From positions 49,675,627 to 49,739,626 of the forward strand of contig CM072803.1 in the NCBI GenBank assembly GCA_037013495.1: a stretch of 64,000 bases of DNA, read 5' to 3'. Of this stretch, positions 37,929-50,601 are shown piece after piece (the stretch's first letter is position 1; each line of letters starts with the position of its first letter). The position numbers and the translations under genes were made by a program. Under the pieces are notes generated by a model. That model worked only from the letters and a program-made list of their open reading frames with translations. It searched no databases and was not told the DNA's origin. The stretch comes from Hippophae tibetana. Lineage: Eukaryota; Streptophyta; Magnoliopsida; Rosales; Elaeagnaceae.

Positions 37929-40681
37929 TACATAGCTAGCAAAAATTGCAATTATGGACGAGGATAATATTTTCCATCATATTTCTCTAGTTTTTACTCT
38001 TAGAATGGGTTTGGAACCAACATTCTTAGGGAGAAAAGGGATAACCAAAGTCAAATTAATTGCGATGCCATCCAACAAAACCAGAATAACTTATAAATAA
38101 GTTAAAAATATTAATCTCAAAAAGGAGTTGAAAATGAGAATTGTTTATTTGTTATTTAGAATAATGAACAAAATTTGAAATTTTAATAGTTTTGCATCTT
38201 AAGACATAGTAAATTACAATTAAATATATCATAAATAAAAGGAAATAAAACGTGTAGTATTTATTATGCCAACTTTCTTTTTTAAAATAGACATGAGAAA
38301 ATGATTATGTTTTATTTCACCCTTATTCATTTTTCTCCATGATCTATGATTATTTTTTTACCTTTGTAAGTCTTACTACCCAGCACTCGCAAATTCATGC
38401 AAATTTTATTACCTCCCTTCTAATGGAAAATGTGAAGGAAAATGGTTGTTTTAGACATCATTTGTAAACTTTTTGTTACATAGCTAGCAAAAATTGCAAT
38501 TATGGACGAGGATAATATTTTCCATCATATTTCTCTACTTTTTACTCTTAGAATAGGTTTGGAACGAACATTCTTAGGGAGAAAAGGGATAACCAAAGTC
38601 AAATTAATTACGATGCCATCCTACAAAACCAGAATAACTTATAAATAAGTTAAAAATATTAATGTCAAAAAGGAGTTGAAAATGAGAATTGTTTATTTGT
38701 TATTTAGAATAATGAACAAAATTTGAAATTTTAATAGTTTTGCATCTTAAGACATAGTAAATTTCAATTAAATATATCATAAATAAAAGGAAATAAAACG
38801 TGTAGTATTTATTCCGCCAACTTTCTTTTTTAAAATAGACATCAGAAAATGATTATGTTTTATTTCTCCCTTATTTATTTTTCCCCATGATCTATGATTA
38901 TTATTATTTTTACCTTTGTAAGTCTTAATACCCAGCACTCGCAATTTCATGCAAATTTTATTGCCTCCCTTCAAAATGGAAAATGTGATGGGAAATGGTT
39001 GTTTTAGACATCATTTGTAAACTTTTTGTTACATAGCTAGCAAAAATTGCAATTATGGACGAGGATAATATTTTCCATCATATTTCTCTAGTTTTTACTC
39101 ATAGAATGGGTTTGGAACCAACATTCTTAGGGAGAAAAGGGATAACCAAAGTCAAATTAATTACGATACAATCCAACAAAACCAGCATAACTTATAAATA
39201 AGTTAAAAATATTAATGTCAAAAAGGAGTTGAAAATGAGAATTGTTTATTTGTTAATTAGAATAATGACCAAAATTTGAAATTTTAATAGTTCTGCATCT
39301 TAAGACATAGTAAATTTCAATTAAATATATCATAAATAAAAGGAAATAAAACGTGTAGTATTTATTCCGCCAACTTTCTTTTTTAAAATAGACATGAGAA
39401 AATGATTATGTTTTATTTCTCCCTTATTTATTTTTCCCCATGATCTATGATTATTTTTTTTTACCTTTGTAAGTCTTAATACCCAGCACTCGCAAATTCA
39501 TGCAAATTTTATTACCTCCCTTCCAAATGGAAAATGTGATGGAAAATGGTTGTTTTAGACATCATTTGTAAACTTTTTGTTACATAGCTAGCAAAAATTG
39601 CAATTATGGACGAGGATAATATTTTCCATCATATTTCTCTAGTTTTTACTCTTAGAATGGGTTTGGAACCAACATTCTTAGGGAGAAAAGGGATAACCAA
39701 AGTCAAATTAATTACGATACAATCCAACAAAACCAGCATAACTTATAAATAAGTTAAAAATATTAATGTCAAAAAGGAGTTGAAAATGAGAATTGTTTAT
39801 TTGTTATTTAGAATAATGACCAAAATTTGAAATTTTAATAGTTCTGCATCTTAAGACATAGTAAATTTCAATTAAATATATCATAAATAAAAGGAAATAA
39901 AACGTGTAGTATTTATTCCGCCAACTTTCTTTTTTAAAATAGACATGATAAAATGATTATGTTTTATTTCTCCCTTATTTATTTTTCCCCATGATCTATG
40001 ATTATTTTTTTTTACCTTTGTAAGTCTTAATACCCAGCACTCGCAAATTCATGCAAATTTTATTACCTCCCTTCCAAATGGAAAATGTGATGGAAAATGG
40101 TTGTTTTAGACATCATTTGTAAACTTTTTGTTACATAGCTAGCAAAAATTGCAATTATGGACGAGGATAATATTTTCCATCATATTTCTCTAGTTTTTAC
40201 TCATAGAATGGGTTTGGAACCAACATTCTTAGGGAGAAAAGGGATAACGAAAGTCAAATTAATTACGATGCCATCCAACAAAACCAGAATAACTTATAAA
40301 TAAGTTAAAAATATTAATGTCAAAAAGGAGTTGAGAATAAGAATTGTTTATTTGTTATTTAGAATAATGACCAAAATTTGAAATTTGAATAGTTCTGCAT
40401 CTTAAGACATAGTAAATTTCAATTAAATATATCATAAATAAAAGGAAATAAAACGTGTAGTATTTATTCCGCCAACTTTCTTTTTTAAAATAGACATGAG
40501 AAAATGATTATGTTTTATTTCTCCCTTATTTATTTTTCCCCATGATCTATGATTATTTTTTTTACCTTTGTAAGTCTTAATACCCAGCACTCGCAAATTC
40601 ATGCAAATTTTATTACCTCCCTTCCAAATGGAAAATGTGATGGAAAATGGTTGTTTTAGACATCATTTGTAAACTTTTTGT
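37929..40681. repeat. HOR unit 4: R-Q-T-P-S (2753 bp)
   Basis: Monomers R 37929, Q 38477, T 39030, P 39581, S 40132. Pentamer order as in unit 3. Private variants: TTATTCATTTTTC in R, TTATTATTATTTTTA and CTTCAAAATGG in Q, ACATGATAAAATG in P and GATAACGAAAG in S. ACATGATAAAATG recurs in the P of the next unit (about 43250), which supports array-wise descent of neighbouring units. Confidence 0.87.
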
Positions 40682-43600
40682 TACATAGCTAGCAAAAATT
40701 GCAATTATGGACGAGGATAATATTTTCCATCATATTTCTCTAGTTTTTACTCTTAGAATGGGTTTGGAACCAACATTCTTAGGGAGAAAAGGGATAACCA
40801 AAGTCAAATTAATTGCGATGCCATCCAACAAAACCAGAATAACTTATAAATAAGTTAAAAATATTAATGTCAAAAAGGAGTTTTAAATGAGAATTGTTGA
40901 TTTGTTATTTAGAATAATGAACAAAATTTGAACTTTTAATAGTTTTGCATCTTAAGACATAGTAAATTTCAATTAAATATATCATAAATAAAAGGAAATA
41001 AAACGTGTAGTATTTATTTCGCCAACTTTCTTTTTTAAAATAGACATCAGAAAATGATTATGTTTTATTTCTCCCTTATTTATTTTTCCCCATGATCTAT
41101 GATTATTATTTTTTTTACCTTTGTAAGTCTTAATACCCAGCACTCGCAATTTCATGCAAATTTTATTGCCTCCCTTCCAAATGGAAAATGTGATGGGAAA
41201 TGGTTGTTTTAGACATCATTTGTAAACTTTTTGTTACATAGCTAGCAAAAATTGCAATTATGGACGAGGATAATATTTTCCATCATATTTCTCTAGTTTT
41301 TACTCATAGAATGGGTTTGGAACCAACATTCTTAGGGAGAAAAGGGATAACCAAAGTCAAATTAATTACGATACAATCCAACAAAACCAGCATAACTTAT
41401 AAATAAGTTAAAAATATTAATCTCAAAAAGGAGTTGAAAATGAGAATTGTTTATTTGTTATTTAGAATAATGAACAAAATTTGAAATTTTAATAGTTTTG
41501 CATCTTAAGACATAGTAAATTACAATTAAATATATCATAAATAAAAGGAAATAAAACGTGTAGTATTTATTATGCCAACTTTCTTTTTTAAAATAGACAT
41601 GAGAAAATGATTATGTTTTATTTCACCCTTATTTATTTTTCTCCATGATCTATGATTATTTTTTTACCTTTGTAAGTCTTACTACCCAGCACTCGCAAAT
41701 TCATGCAAATTTTATTTCCTCCCTTCTAATGGAAAATGTGATGGAAAATGGTTGTTTTAGACATCATTTGTAAACTTTTTGTTACATAGCTAGCAAAAAT
41801 TGCAATTATGGACGAGGATAATATTTTCCATCATATTTCTCTACTTTTTACTCTTAGAATAGGTTTGGAACGAACATTCTTAGGGAGAAAAGGGATAACC
41901 AAAGTCAAATTAATTACGATGCCATCCTACAAAACCAGAATAACTTATAAATAAGTTAAAAATATTAATGTCAAAAAGGAGTTGAAAATGAGAATTGTTT
42001 ATTTGTTATTTAGAATAATGAACAAAATTTGAAATTTTAATAGTTTTGCATCTTAAGACATAGTAAATTTCAATTAAATATATCATAAATAAAAGGAAAT
42101 AAAACGTGTAGTATTTATTTCGCCAACTTTCTTTTTTAAAATAGACATCAGAAAATGATTATGTTTTATTTCTCCCTTATTTATTTTTCCCCATGATCTA
42201 TGATTATTATTTTTTTTACCTTTGTAAGTCTTAATACCCAGCACTCGCAATTTCATGCAAATTTTATTGCCTCCCTTCCAAATGGAAAATGTGATGGGAA
42301 ATGGTTGTTTTAGACATCATTTGTAAACTTTTTGTTACATAGCTAGCAAAAATTGCAATTATGGACGAGGATAATATTTTCCATCATATTTCTCTAGTTT
42401 TTACTCATAGAATGGGTTTGGAACCAACATTCTTAGGGAGAAAAGGGATAACCAAAGTCAAATTAATTACGATACAATCCAACAAAACCAGCATAACTTA
42501 TAAATAAGTTAAAAATATTAATGTCAAAAAGGAGTTGAAAATGAGAATTGTTTATTTGTTAATTAGAATAATGACGAAAATTTGAAATTTTAATAGTTCT
42601 GCATCTTAAGACATAGTAAATTTCAATTAAATATATCATAAATAAAAGGAAATAAAACGTGTAGTATTTATTCCGCCAACTTTCTTTTTTAAAATAGACA
42701 TGAGAAAATGATTATGTTTTATTTCTCCCTTATTTCTTTTTCCCCATGATCTATGATTATTTTTTTTTACCTTTGTAAGTCTTAATACCCAGCACTCGCA
42801 AATTCATGCAAATTTTATTACCTCCCTTCCAAATGGAAAATGTGATGGAAAATGGTTGTTTTAGACATCATTTGTAAACTTTTTGTTACATAGCTAGCAA
42901 AATTTGCAATTATGGACGAGGATAATATTTTCCATCATATTTCTCTAGTTTTTACTCTTAGAATGGGTTTGGAACCAACATTCTTAGGGAGAAAAGGGAT
43001 AACCAAAGTCAAATTAATTACGATACAATCCAACAAAACCAGCATAACTTATAAATAAGTTAAAAATATTAATGTCAAAAAGGAGTTGAAAATGAGAATT
43101 GTTTATTTGTTATTTAGAATAATGACCAAAATTTGAAATTTTAATAGTTCTGCATCTTAAGACATAGTAAATTTCAATTAAATATATCATAAATAAAAGG
43201 AAATAAAACGTGTACTATTTATTCCGCCAACTTTCTTTTTCAAAATAGACATGATAAAATGATTATGTTTTATTTCTCCCTTATTTATTTTTCCCCATGA
43301 TCTATGATTATTTTTTTTTACCTTTGTAAGTCTTAATACCCAGCACTCGCAAATTCATGCAAATTTTATTACCTCCCTTCCAAATGGAAAATGTGATGGA
43401 AAATGGTTGTTTTAGACATCATTTGTAAACTTTTTGTTACATAGCTAGCAAAAATTGCAATTATGGACGAGGATAATATTTTCCATCATATTTCTCTAGT
43501 TTTTACTCATAGAATGGGTTTGGAACCAACATTCTTAGGGAGAAAAGGGATAACCAAAGTCAAATTAATTACGATGCCATCCAACAAAACCAGAATAACT

Positions 43601-43987
43601 TATAAATAAGTTAAAAATATTAATGTCAAAAAGGAGTTGAGAATAAGAATTGTTTATTTGTTATTTAGAATAATGACCAAAATTTGAAATTTGAATAGTT
43701 CTGCATCTTAAGACATAGTAAATTTCAATTAAATATATCATAAATAAAAGGAAATAAAACGTGTAGTATTTATTCCGCCAACTTTCTTTTTTAAAATAGA
43801 CATGAGAAAATGATTATGTTTTATTTCTCCCTTATTTATTTTTCCCCATGATCTATGATTATTTTTTTTACCTTTGTAAGTCTTAATACCCAGCACTCGC
43901 AAATTCATGCAAATTTTATTACCTCCCTTCCAAATGGAAAATGTGATGGAAAATGGTTGTTTTAGACATCATTTGTAAACTTTTTGT
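40682..43987. repeat. HOR unit 5: rearranged, with two hybrid monomers
   Basis: Order: R/Q hybrid 40682, T/R hybrid 41235, Q 41783, T 42336, P 42887, S 43438 (3306 bp). The 40682 monomer starts as R, contains a short tract (about 40880-40940: TTTTAAATGAG, GTTGATTTG, GAACTTTTAA) otherwise confined to the left third, and ends as Q (ACATCAG, GCAATTTCATG). The 41235 monomer starts as T and ends as R. TTATTTCGCC is shared only by 40682 and 41783. The unit is one monomer longer than the pentamer because of this exchange. Confidence 0.83.
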
Positions 43988-46900
43988 TACATAGCTAGCA
44001 AAAATTGCAATTATGGACGAGGATAATATTTTCCATCATATTTCTCTAGTTTTTACTCTTAGAATGGGTTTGGAACCAACATTCTTAGGGAGAAAAGGGA
44101 TAACCAAAGTCAAATTAATTGCGATGCCATCCAACAAAACCAGAATAACTTATAAATAAGTTAAAAATATTAATCTCAAAAAGGAGTTGAAAATGAGAAT
44201 TGTTTATTTGTAATTTAGAATAATGAACAAAATTTGAAATTTTAATAGTTTTGCATCTTAAGACATAGTAAATTACAATTAAATATATCATAAATAAAAG
44301 GAAATAAAACGTGTAGTATTTATTATGCCAACTTTCTTTTTTAAAATAGACATGAGAAAATGATTATGTTTTATTTCACCCTTATTTATTTTTCTCCATG
44401 ATCTATGATTATTTTTTTACCTTTGTAAGTCTTACTACCCAGCACTCGCAAATTCATGCAAATTTTATTTCCTCCCTTCTAATGGAAAATGTGATGGAAA
44501 ATGGTTGTTTTAGACATCATTTGTAAACTTTTTGTTACATAGCTAGCAAAAATTGCAATTATGGACGAGGATAATATTTTCCATCATATTTCTCTACTTT
44601 TTACTCTTAGAATAGGTTTGGAACGAACATTCTTAGGGAGAAAAGGGATAACCAAAGTCAAATTAATTACGATGCCATCCTACAAAACCAGAATAACTTA
44701 TAAATAAGTTAAAAATATTAATGTCAAAAAGGAGTTGAAAATGAGAATTGTTTATTTGTTATTTAGAATAATGAACAAAATTTGAAATTTTAATAGTTTT
44801 GCATCTTAAGACATAGTAAATTTCAATTAAATATATCATAAATAAAAGGAAATAAAACGTGTAGTATTTATTCCGCCAACTTTCTTTTTTAAAATAGACA
44901 TCAGAAAATGATTATGTTTTATTTCTCCCTTATTTATTTTTCCCCATGATCTATGATTATTATTTTTTTTACCTTTGTAAGTCTTAATACCCAGCACTCG
45001 CAATTTCATGCAAATTTTATTGCCTCCCTTCCAAATGGAAAATGTGATGGGAAATGGTTGTTTTAGACATCATTTGTAAACTTTTTGTTACATAGCTAGC
45101 AAAAATTGCAATTATGGACGAGGATAATATTTTCCATCATATTTCTCTAGTTTTTACTCATAGAATGGGTTTGGAACCAACATTCTTAGGGAGAAAAGGG
45201 ATAACCAAAGTCAAATTAATTACGATACAATCCAACAAAACCAGCATAACTTATAAATAAGTTAAAAATATTAATGTCAAAAAGGAGTTGAAAATGAGAA
45301 TTGTTTATTTGTTAATTAGAATAATGACCAAAATTTGAAATTTTAATAGTTCTGCATCTTAAGACATAGTAAATTTCAATTAAATATATCATAAATAAAA
45401 GGAAATAAAACGTGTAGTATTTATTCCGCCAACTTTCTTTTTTAAAATAGACATGAGAAAATGATTATGTTTTATTTCTCCCTTATTTATTTTTCCCCAT
45501 GATCTATGATTATTTTTTTTTACCTTTGTAAGTCTTAATACCCAGCACTCGCAAATTCATGCAAATTTTATTACCTCCCTTCCAAATGGAAAATGTGATG
45601 GAAAATGGTTGTTTTAGACATCATTTGTAAACTTTTTGTTACATAGCTAGCAAAAATTGCAATTATGGACGAGGATAATATTTTCCATCATATTTCTCTA
45701 GTTTTTACTCTTAGAATGGGTTTGGAACCAACATTCTTAGGGAGAAAAGGGATAACCAAAGTCAAATTAATTACGATACAATCCAACAAAACCAGCATAA
45801 CTTATAAATAAGTTAAAAATATTAATGTCAAAAAGGAGTTGAAAATGAGAATTGTTTATTTGTTATTTAGAATAATGACCAAAATTTGAAATTTTAATAG
45901 TTCTGCATCTTAAGACATAGTAAATTTCAATTAAATATATCATAAATAAAAGGAAATAAAACGTGTAGTATTTATTCCGCCAACTTTCTTTTTTAAAATA
46001 GACATGAGAAAATGATTATGTTTTATTTCTCCCTTATTTATTTTTCCCCATGATCTATGATTATTTTTTTTTTACCTTTGTAAGTCTTAATACCCAGCAC
46101 TCGCAAATTCATGCAAATTTTATTACCTCCCTTCCAAATGGAAAATGTGATGGAAAATGGTTGTTTTAGACATCATTTGTAAACTTTTTGTTACATAGCT
46201 AGCAAAAATTGCAATTATGGACGAGGATAATATTTTCCTTCATATTTCTCTAGTTTTTACTCATAGAATGGGTTTGGAACCAACATTCTTAGGGAGAAAA
46301 GGGATAACCAAAGTCAAATTAATTACGATGCCATCCAACAAAACCAGAATAACTTATAAATAAGTTAAAAATATTAATGTCAAAAAGGAGTTGAGAATAA
46401 GAATTGTTTATTTGTTATTTAGAATAATGACCAAAATTTGAAATTTTAATAGTTCTGCATCTTAAGACATAGTAAATTTCAATTAAATATATCATAAATA
46501 AAAGGAAATAAAACGTGTAGTATTTATTCCGCCAACTTTCTTTTTTAAAATAGACATGAGAAAATGATTATGTTTTATTTCTCCCTTATTTATTTTTCCC
46601 CATGATCTATGATTATTTTTTTTTACCTTTGTAAGTCTTAATACCCAGCACTCGCAAATTCATGCAAATTTTATTACCTCCCTTCCAAATGGAAAATGTG
46701 ATGGAAAATGGTTGTTTTAGACATCATTTGTAAACTTTTTGTTACATAGCTAGCAAAAATTGCAATTATGGACGAGGATAATATTTTCCATCATATTTCT
46801 CTAGTTTTTACTCTTAGAATGGGTTTGGAACCAACATTCTTAGGGAGAAAAGGGATAACCAAAGTCAAATTAATTACGATACAATCCAACAAAACCAGCA

Positions 46901-47844
46901 TAACTTATAAATAAGTTAAAAATATTAATGTCAAAAAGGAGTTGAAAATGAGAATTGTTTATTTGTTATTTAGAATAATGACCAAAATTTGAAATTTTAA
47001 TAGTTCTGCATCTTAAGACATAGTAAATTTCAATTAAATATATCATAAATAAAAGGAAATAAAACGTGTAGTATTTATTCCGCCAACTTTCTTTTTTAAA
47101 ATAGACATGAGAAAATGATTATGTTTTATTTCTCCCTTATTTATTTTTCCCCATGATCTATGATTATTTTTTTTTTACCTTTGTAAGTCTTAATACCCAG
47201 CACTCGCAAATTCATGCAAATTTTATTACCTCCCTTCCAAATGGAAAATGTGATGGAAAATGGTTGTTTTAGACATCATTTGTAAACTTTTTGTTACATA
47301 GCTAGCAAAAATTGCAATTATGGACGAGGATAATATTTTCCTTCATATTTCTCTAGTTTTTACTCATAGAATGGGTTTGGAACCAACATTCTTAGGGAGA
47401 AAAGGGATAACCAAAGTCAAATTAATTACGATGCCATCCAACAAAACCAGAATAACTTATAAATAAGTTAAAAATATTAATGTCAAAAAGGAGTTGAGAA
47501 TAAGAATTGTTTATTTGTTATTTAGAATAATGACCAAAATTTGAAATTTTAATAGTTCTGCATCTTAAGACATAGTAAATTTCAATTAAATATATCATAA
47601 ATAAAAGGAAATAAAACGTGTAGTATTTATTCCGCCAACTTTCTTTTTTAAAATAGACATGAGAAAATGATTATGTTTTATTTCTCCCTTATTTATTTTT
47701 CCCCATGATCTATGATTATTTTTTTTACCTTTGTAAGTCTTAATACCCAGCACTCGCAAATTCATGCAAATTTTATTACCTCCCTTCCAAATGGAAAATG
47801 TGATGGAAAATGGTTGTTTTAGACATCATTTGTAAACTTTTTGT
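43988..47844. repeat. HOR unit 6: R-Q-T-P-S'-P-S' (3857 bp)
   Basis: Monomers R 43988, Q 44536, T 45089, P 45640, S' 46192, P 46743, S' 47295. S' has GAGAATAAG but ordinary AAATTTTAATAG instead of S-class AAATTTGAATAG. Both S' copies share TTTTCCTTCATATT, and the P-S' pair is repeated with a 1103-bp shift (45640-46742 and 46743-47844), so it is a local dimer duplication. Confidence 0.85.
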
Positions 47845-50601
47845 TACATAGCTAGCAAAAATTGCAATTATGGACGAGGATAATATTTTCCATCATATTT
47901 CTCTAGTTTTTACTCTTAGAATGGGTTTGGAACCAACATTCTTAGGGAGAAAAGGGATAACCAAAGTCAAATTAATTGCGATGCCATCCAACAAAACCAG
48001 AATAACTTATAAATAAGTTAAAAATATTAATCTCAAAAAGGAGTTGAAAATGAGAATTGTTTATTTGTTATTTAGAATAATGAACAAAATTTGAAATTTT
48101 AATAGTTTTGCATCTTAAGACATAGTAAATTACAATTAAATATATCATAAATAAAAGGAAATAAAACGTGTAGTATTTATTCCGCCAACTTTCTTTTTTA
48201 AAATAGACATCAGAAAATGATTATGTTTTATTTCTCCCTTATTTATTTTTCCCCATGATCTATGATTATTATTATTTTTACCTTTGTAAGTCTTAATACC
48301 CAGCACTCGCAAATTCATGCAAATTTTATTACCTCCCTTCTAATGGAAAATGTGAAGGAAAATGGTTGTTTTAGACATCATTTGTAAACTTTTTGTTACA
48401 TAGCTAGCAAAAATTGCAATTATGGACGAGGATAATATTTTCCATCATATTTCTCTACTTTTTACTCTTAGAATAGGTTTGGAACGAACATTCTTAGGGA
48501 GAAAAGGGATAAGCAAAGTCAAATTAATTACGATGCCATCCTACAAAACCAGAATAACTTATAAATAAGTTAAAAATATTAATGTCAAAAAGGAGTTGAA
48601 AATGAGAATTGTTTATTTGTTATTTAGAATAATGAACAAAATTTGAAATTTTAATAGTTTTGCATCTTAAGACATAGTAAATTTCAATTAAATATATCAT
48701 AAATAAAAGGAAATAAAACGTGTAGTATTTATTCCGCCAACTTTCTTTTTTAAAATAGACATCAGAAAATGATTATGTTTTATTTCTCCCTTATTTATTT
48801 TTCCCCATGATCTATGATTATTATTTTTTTTACCTTTGTAAGTCTTAATACCCAGCACTCGCAATTTCATGCAAATTTTATTGCCTCCCTTCCAAATGGA
48901 AAATGTGATGGGAAATGGTTGTTTTAGACATCATTTGTAAACTTTTTGTTACATAGCTAGCAAAAATTGCAATTATGGACGAGGATAATATTTTCCATCA
49001 TATTTCTCTAGTTTTTACTCATAGAATGGGTTTGGAACCAACATTCTTAGGGAGAAAAGGGATAACCAAAGTCAAATTAATTACGATACAATCCAACAAA
49101 ACCAGCATAACTTATAAATAAGTTAAAAATATTAATGTCAAAAAGGAGTTGAAAATGAGAATTGTTTATTTGTTAATTAGAATAATGACCAAAATTTGAA
49201 ATTTTAATAGTTCTGCATCTTAAGACATAGTAAATTTCAATTAAATATATCATAATTAAAAGGAAATAAAACGTGTAGTATTTATTCCGCCAACTTTCTT
49301 TTTTAAAATAGACATGAGAAAATGATTATGTTTTATTTCTCCCTTATTTATTTTTCCCCATGATCTATGATTATTTTTTTTACCTTTGTAAGTCTTAATA
49401 CCCAGCACTCGCAAATTCATGCAAATTTTATTACCTCCCTTCCAAATGGAAAATGTGATGGAAAATGGTTGTTTTAGACATCATTTGTAAACTTTTTGTT
49501 ACATAGCTAGCAAAAATTGCAATTATGGACGAGGATAATATTTTCCATCATATTTCTCTAGTTTTTACTCTTAGAATGGGTTTGGAACCAACATTCTTAG
49601 GGAGAAAAGGGATAACCAAAGTCAAATTAATTACGATACAATCCAACAAAACCAGCATAACTTATAAATAAGTTAAAAATATTAATGTCAAAAAGGAGTT
49701 GAAAATGAGAATTGTTTATTTGTTATTTAGAATAATGACCAAAATTTGAAATTTTAATAGTTCTGCATCTTAAGACATAGTAAATTTCAATTAAATATAT
49801 CATAAATAAAAGGAAATAAAACGTGTAGTATTTATTCCGCCAACTTTCTTTTTTAAAATAGACATGAGAAAATGATTATGTTTTATTTCTCCCTTATTTA
49901 TTTTTCCCCATGATCTATGATTATTTTTTTTTTACCTTTGTAAGTCTTAATACCCAGCACTCGCAAATTCATGCAAATTTTATTACCTCCCTTCCAAATG
50001 GAAAATGTGATGGAAAATGGTTGTTTTAGACATCATTTGTAAACTTTTTGTTACATAGCTAGCAAAAATTGCAATTATGGACGAGGATAATATTTTCCAT
50101 CATATTTCTCTAGTTTTTACTCATAGAATGGGTTTGGAACCAACATTCTTAGGGAGAAAAGGGATAACCAAAGTCAAATTAATTACGATGCCATCCAACA
50201 AAACCAGAATAACTTATAAATAAGTTAAAAATATTAATGTCAAAAAGGAGTTGAGAATAAGAATTGTTTATTTGTTATTTAGAATAATGACCAAAATTTG
50301 AAATTTTAATAGTTCTGCATCTTAAGACATAGTAAATTTCAATTAAATATATCATAAATAAAAGGAAATAAAACGTGTAGTATTTATTCCGCCAACTTTC
50401 TTTTTTAAAATAGACATGAGAAAATGATTATGTTTTATTTCTCCCTTATTTATTTTTCCCCATGATCTATGATTATTTTTTTTACCTTTGTAAGTCTTAA
50501 TACCCAGCACTCGCAAATTCATGCAAATTTTATTACCTCCCTTCCAAATGGAAAATGGGATGGAAAATGGTTGTTTTAGACATCATTTGTAAACTTTTTG
50601 T
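47845..50601. repeat. HOR unit 7: R/Q-Q-T-P-S' (2757 bp)
   Basis: Monomers at 47845, 48397, 48950, 49500 and 50052. The first is R up to AAATTACAA, then Q (TTATTCCGCC, ACATCAG, a TTATTATTATTTTTA tract), and returns to R at TTCTAATGG and GTGAAGG. That is two class switches in one monomer, better explained by gene conversion than by a single crossover. The rest follows the pentamer order. Confidence 0.83.

Noticed and set aside
38777-38974. 65-codon minus-strand open frame with a run of Asn
   Set aside because: It depends on a private TTG created by CTTCAAAATGG and on one particular ATT/poly-T tract length that gives the Asn run. Sister monomers do not keep the frame.
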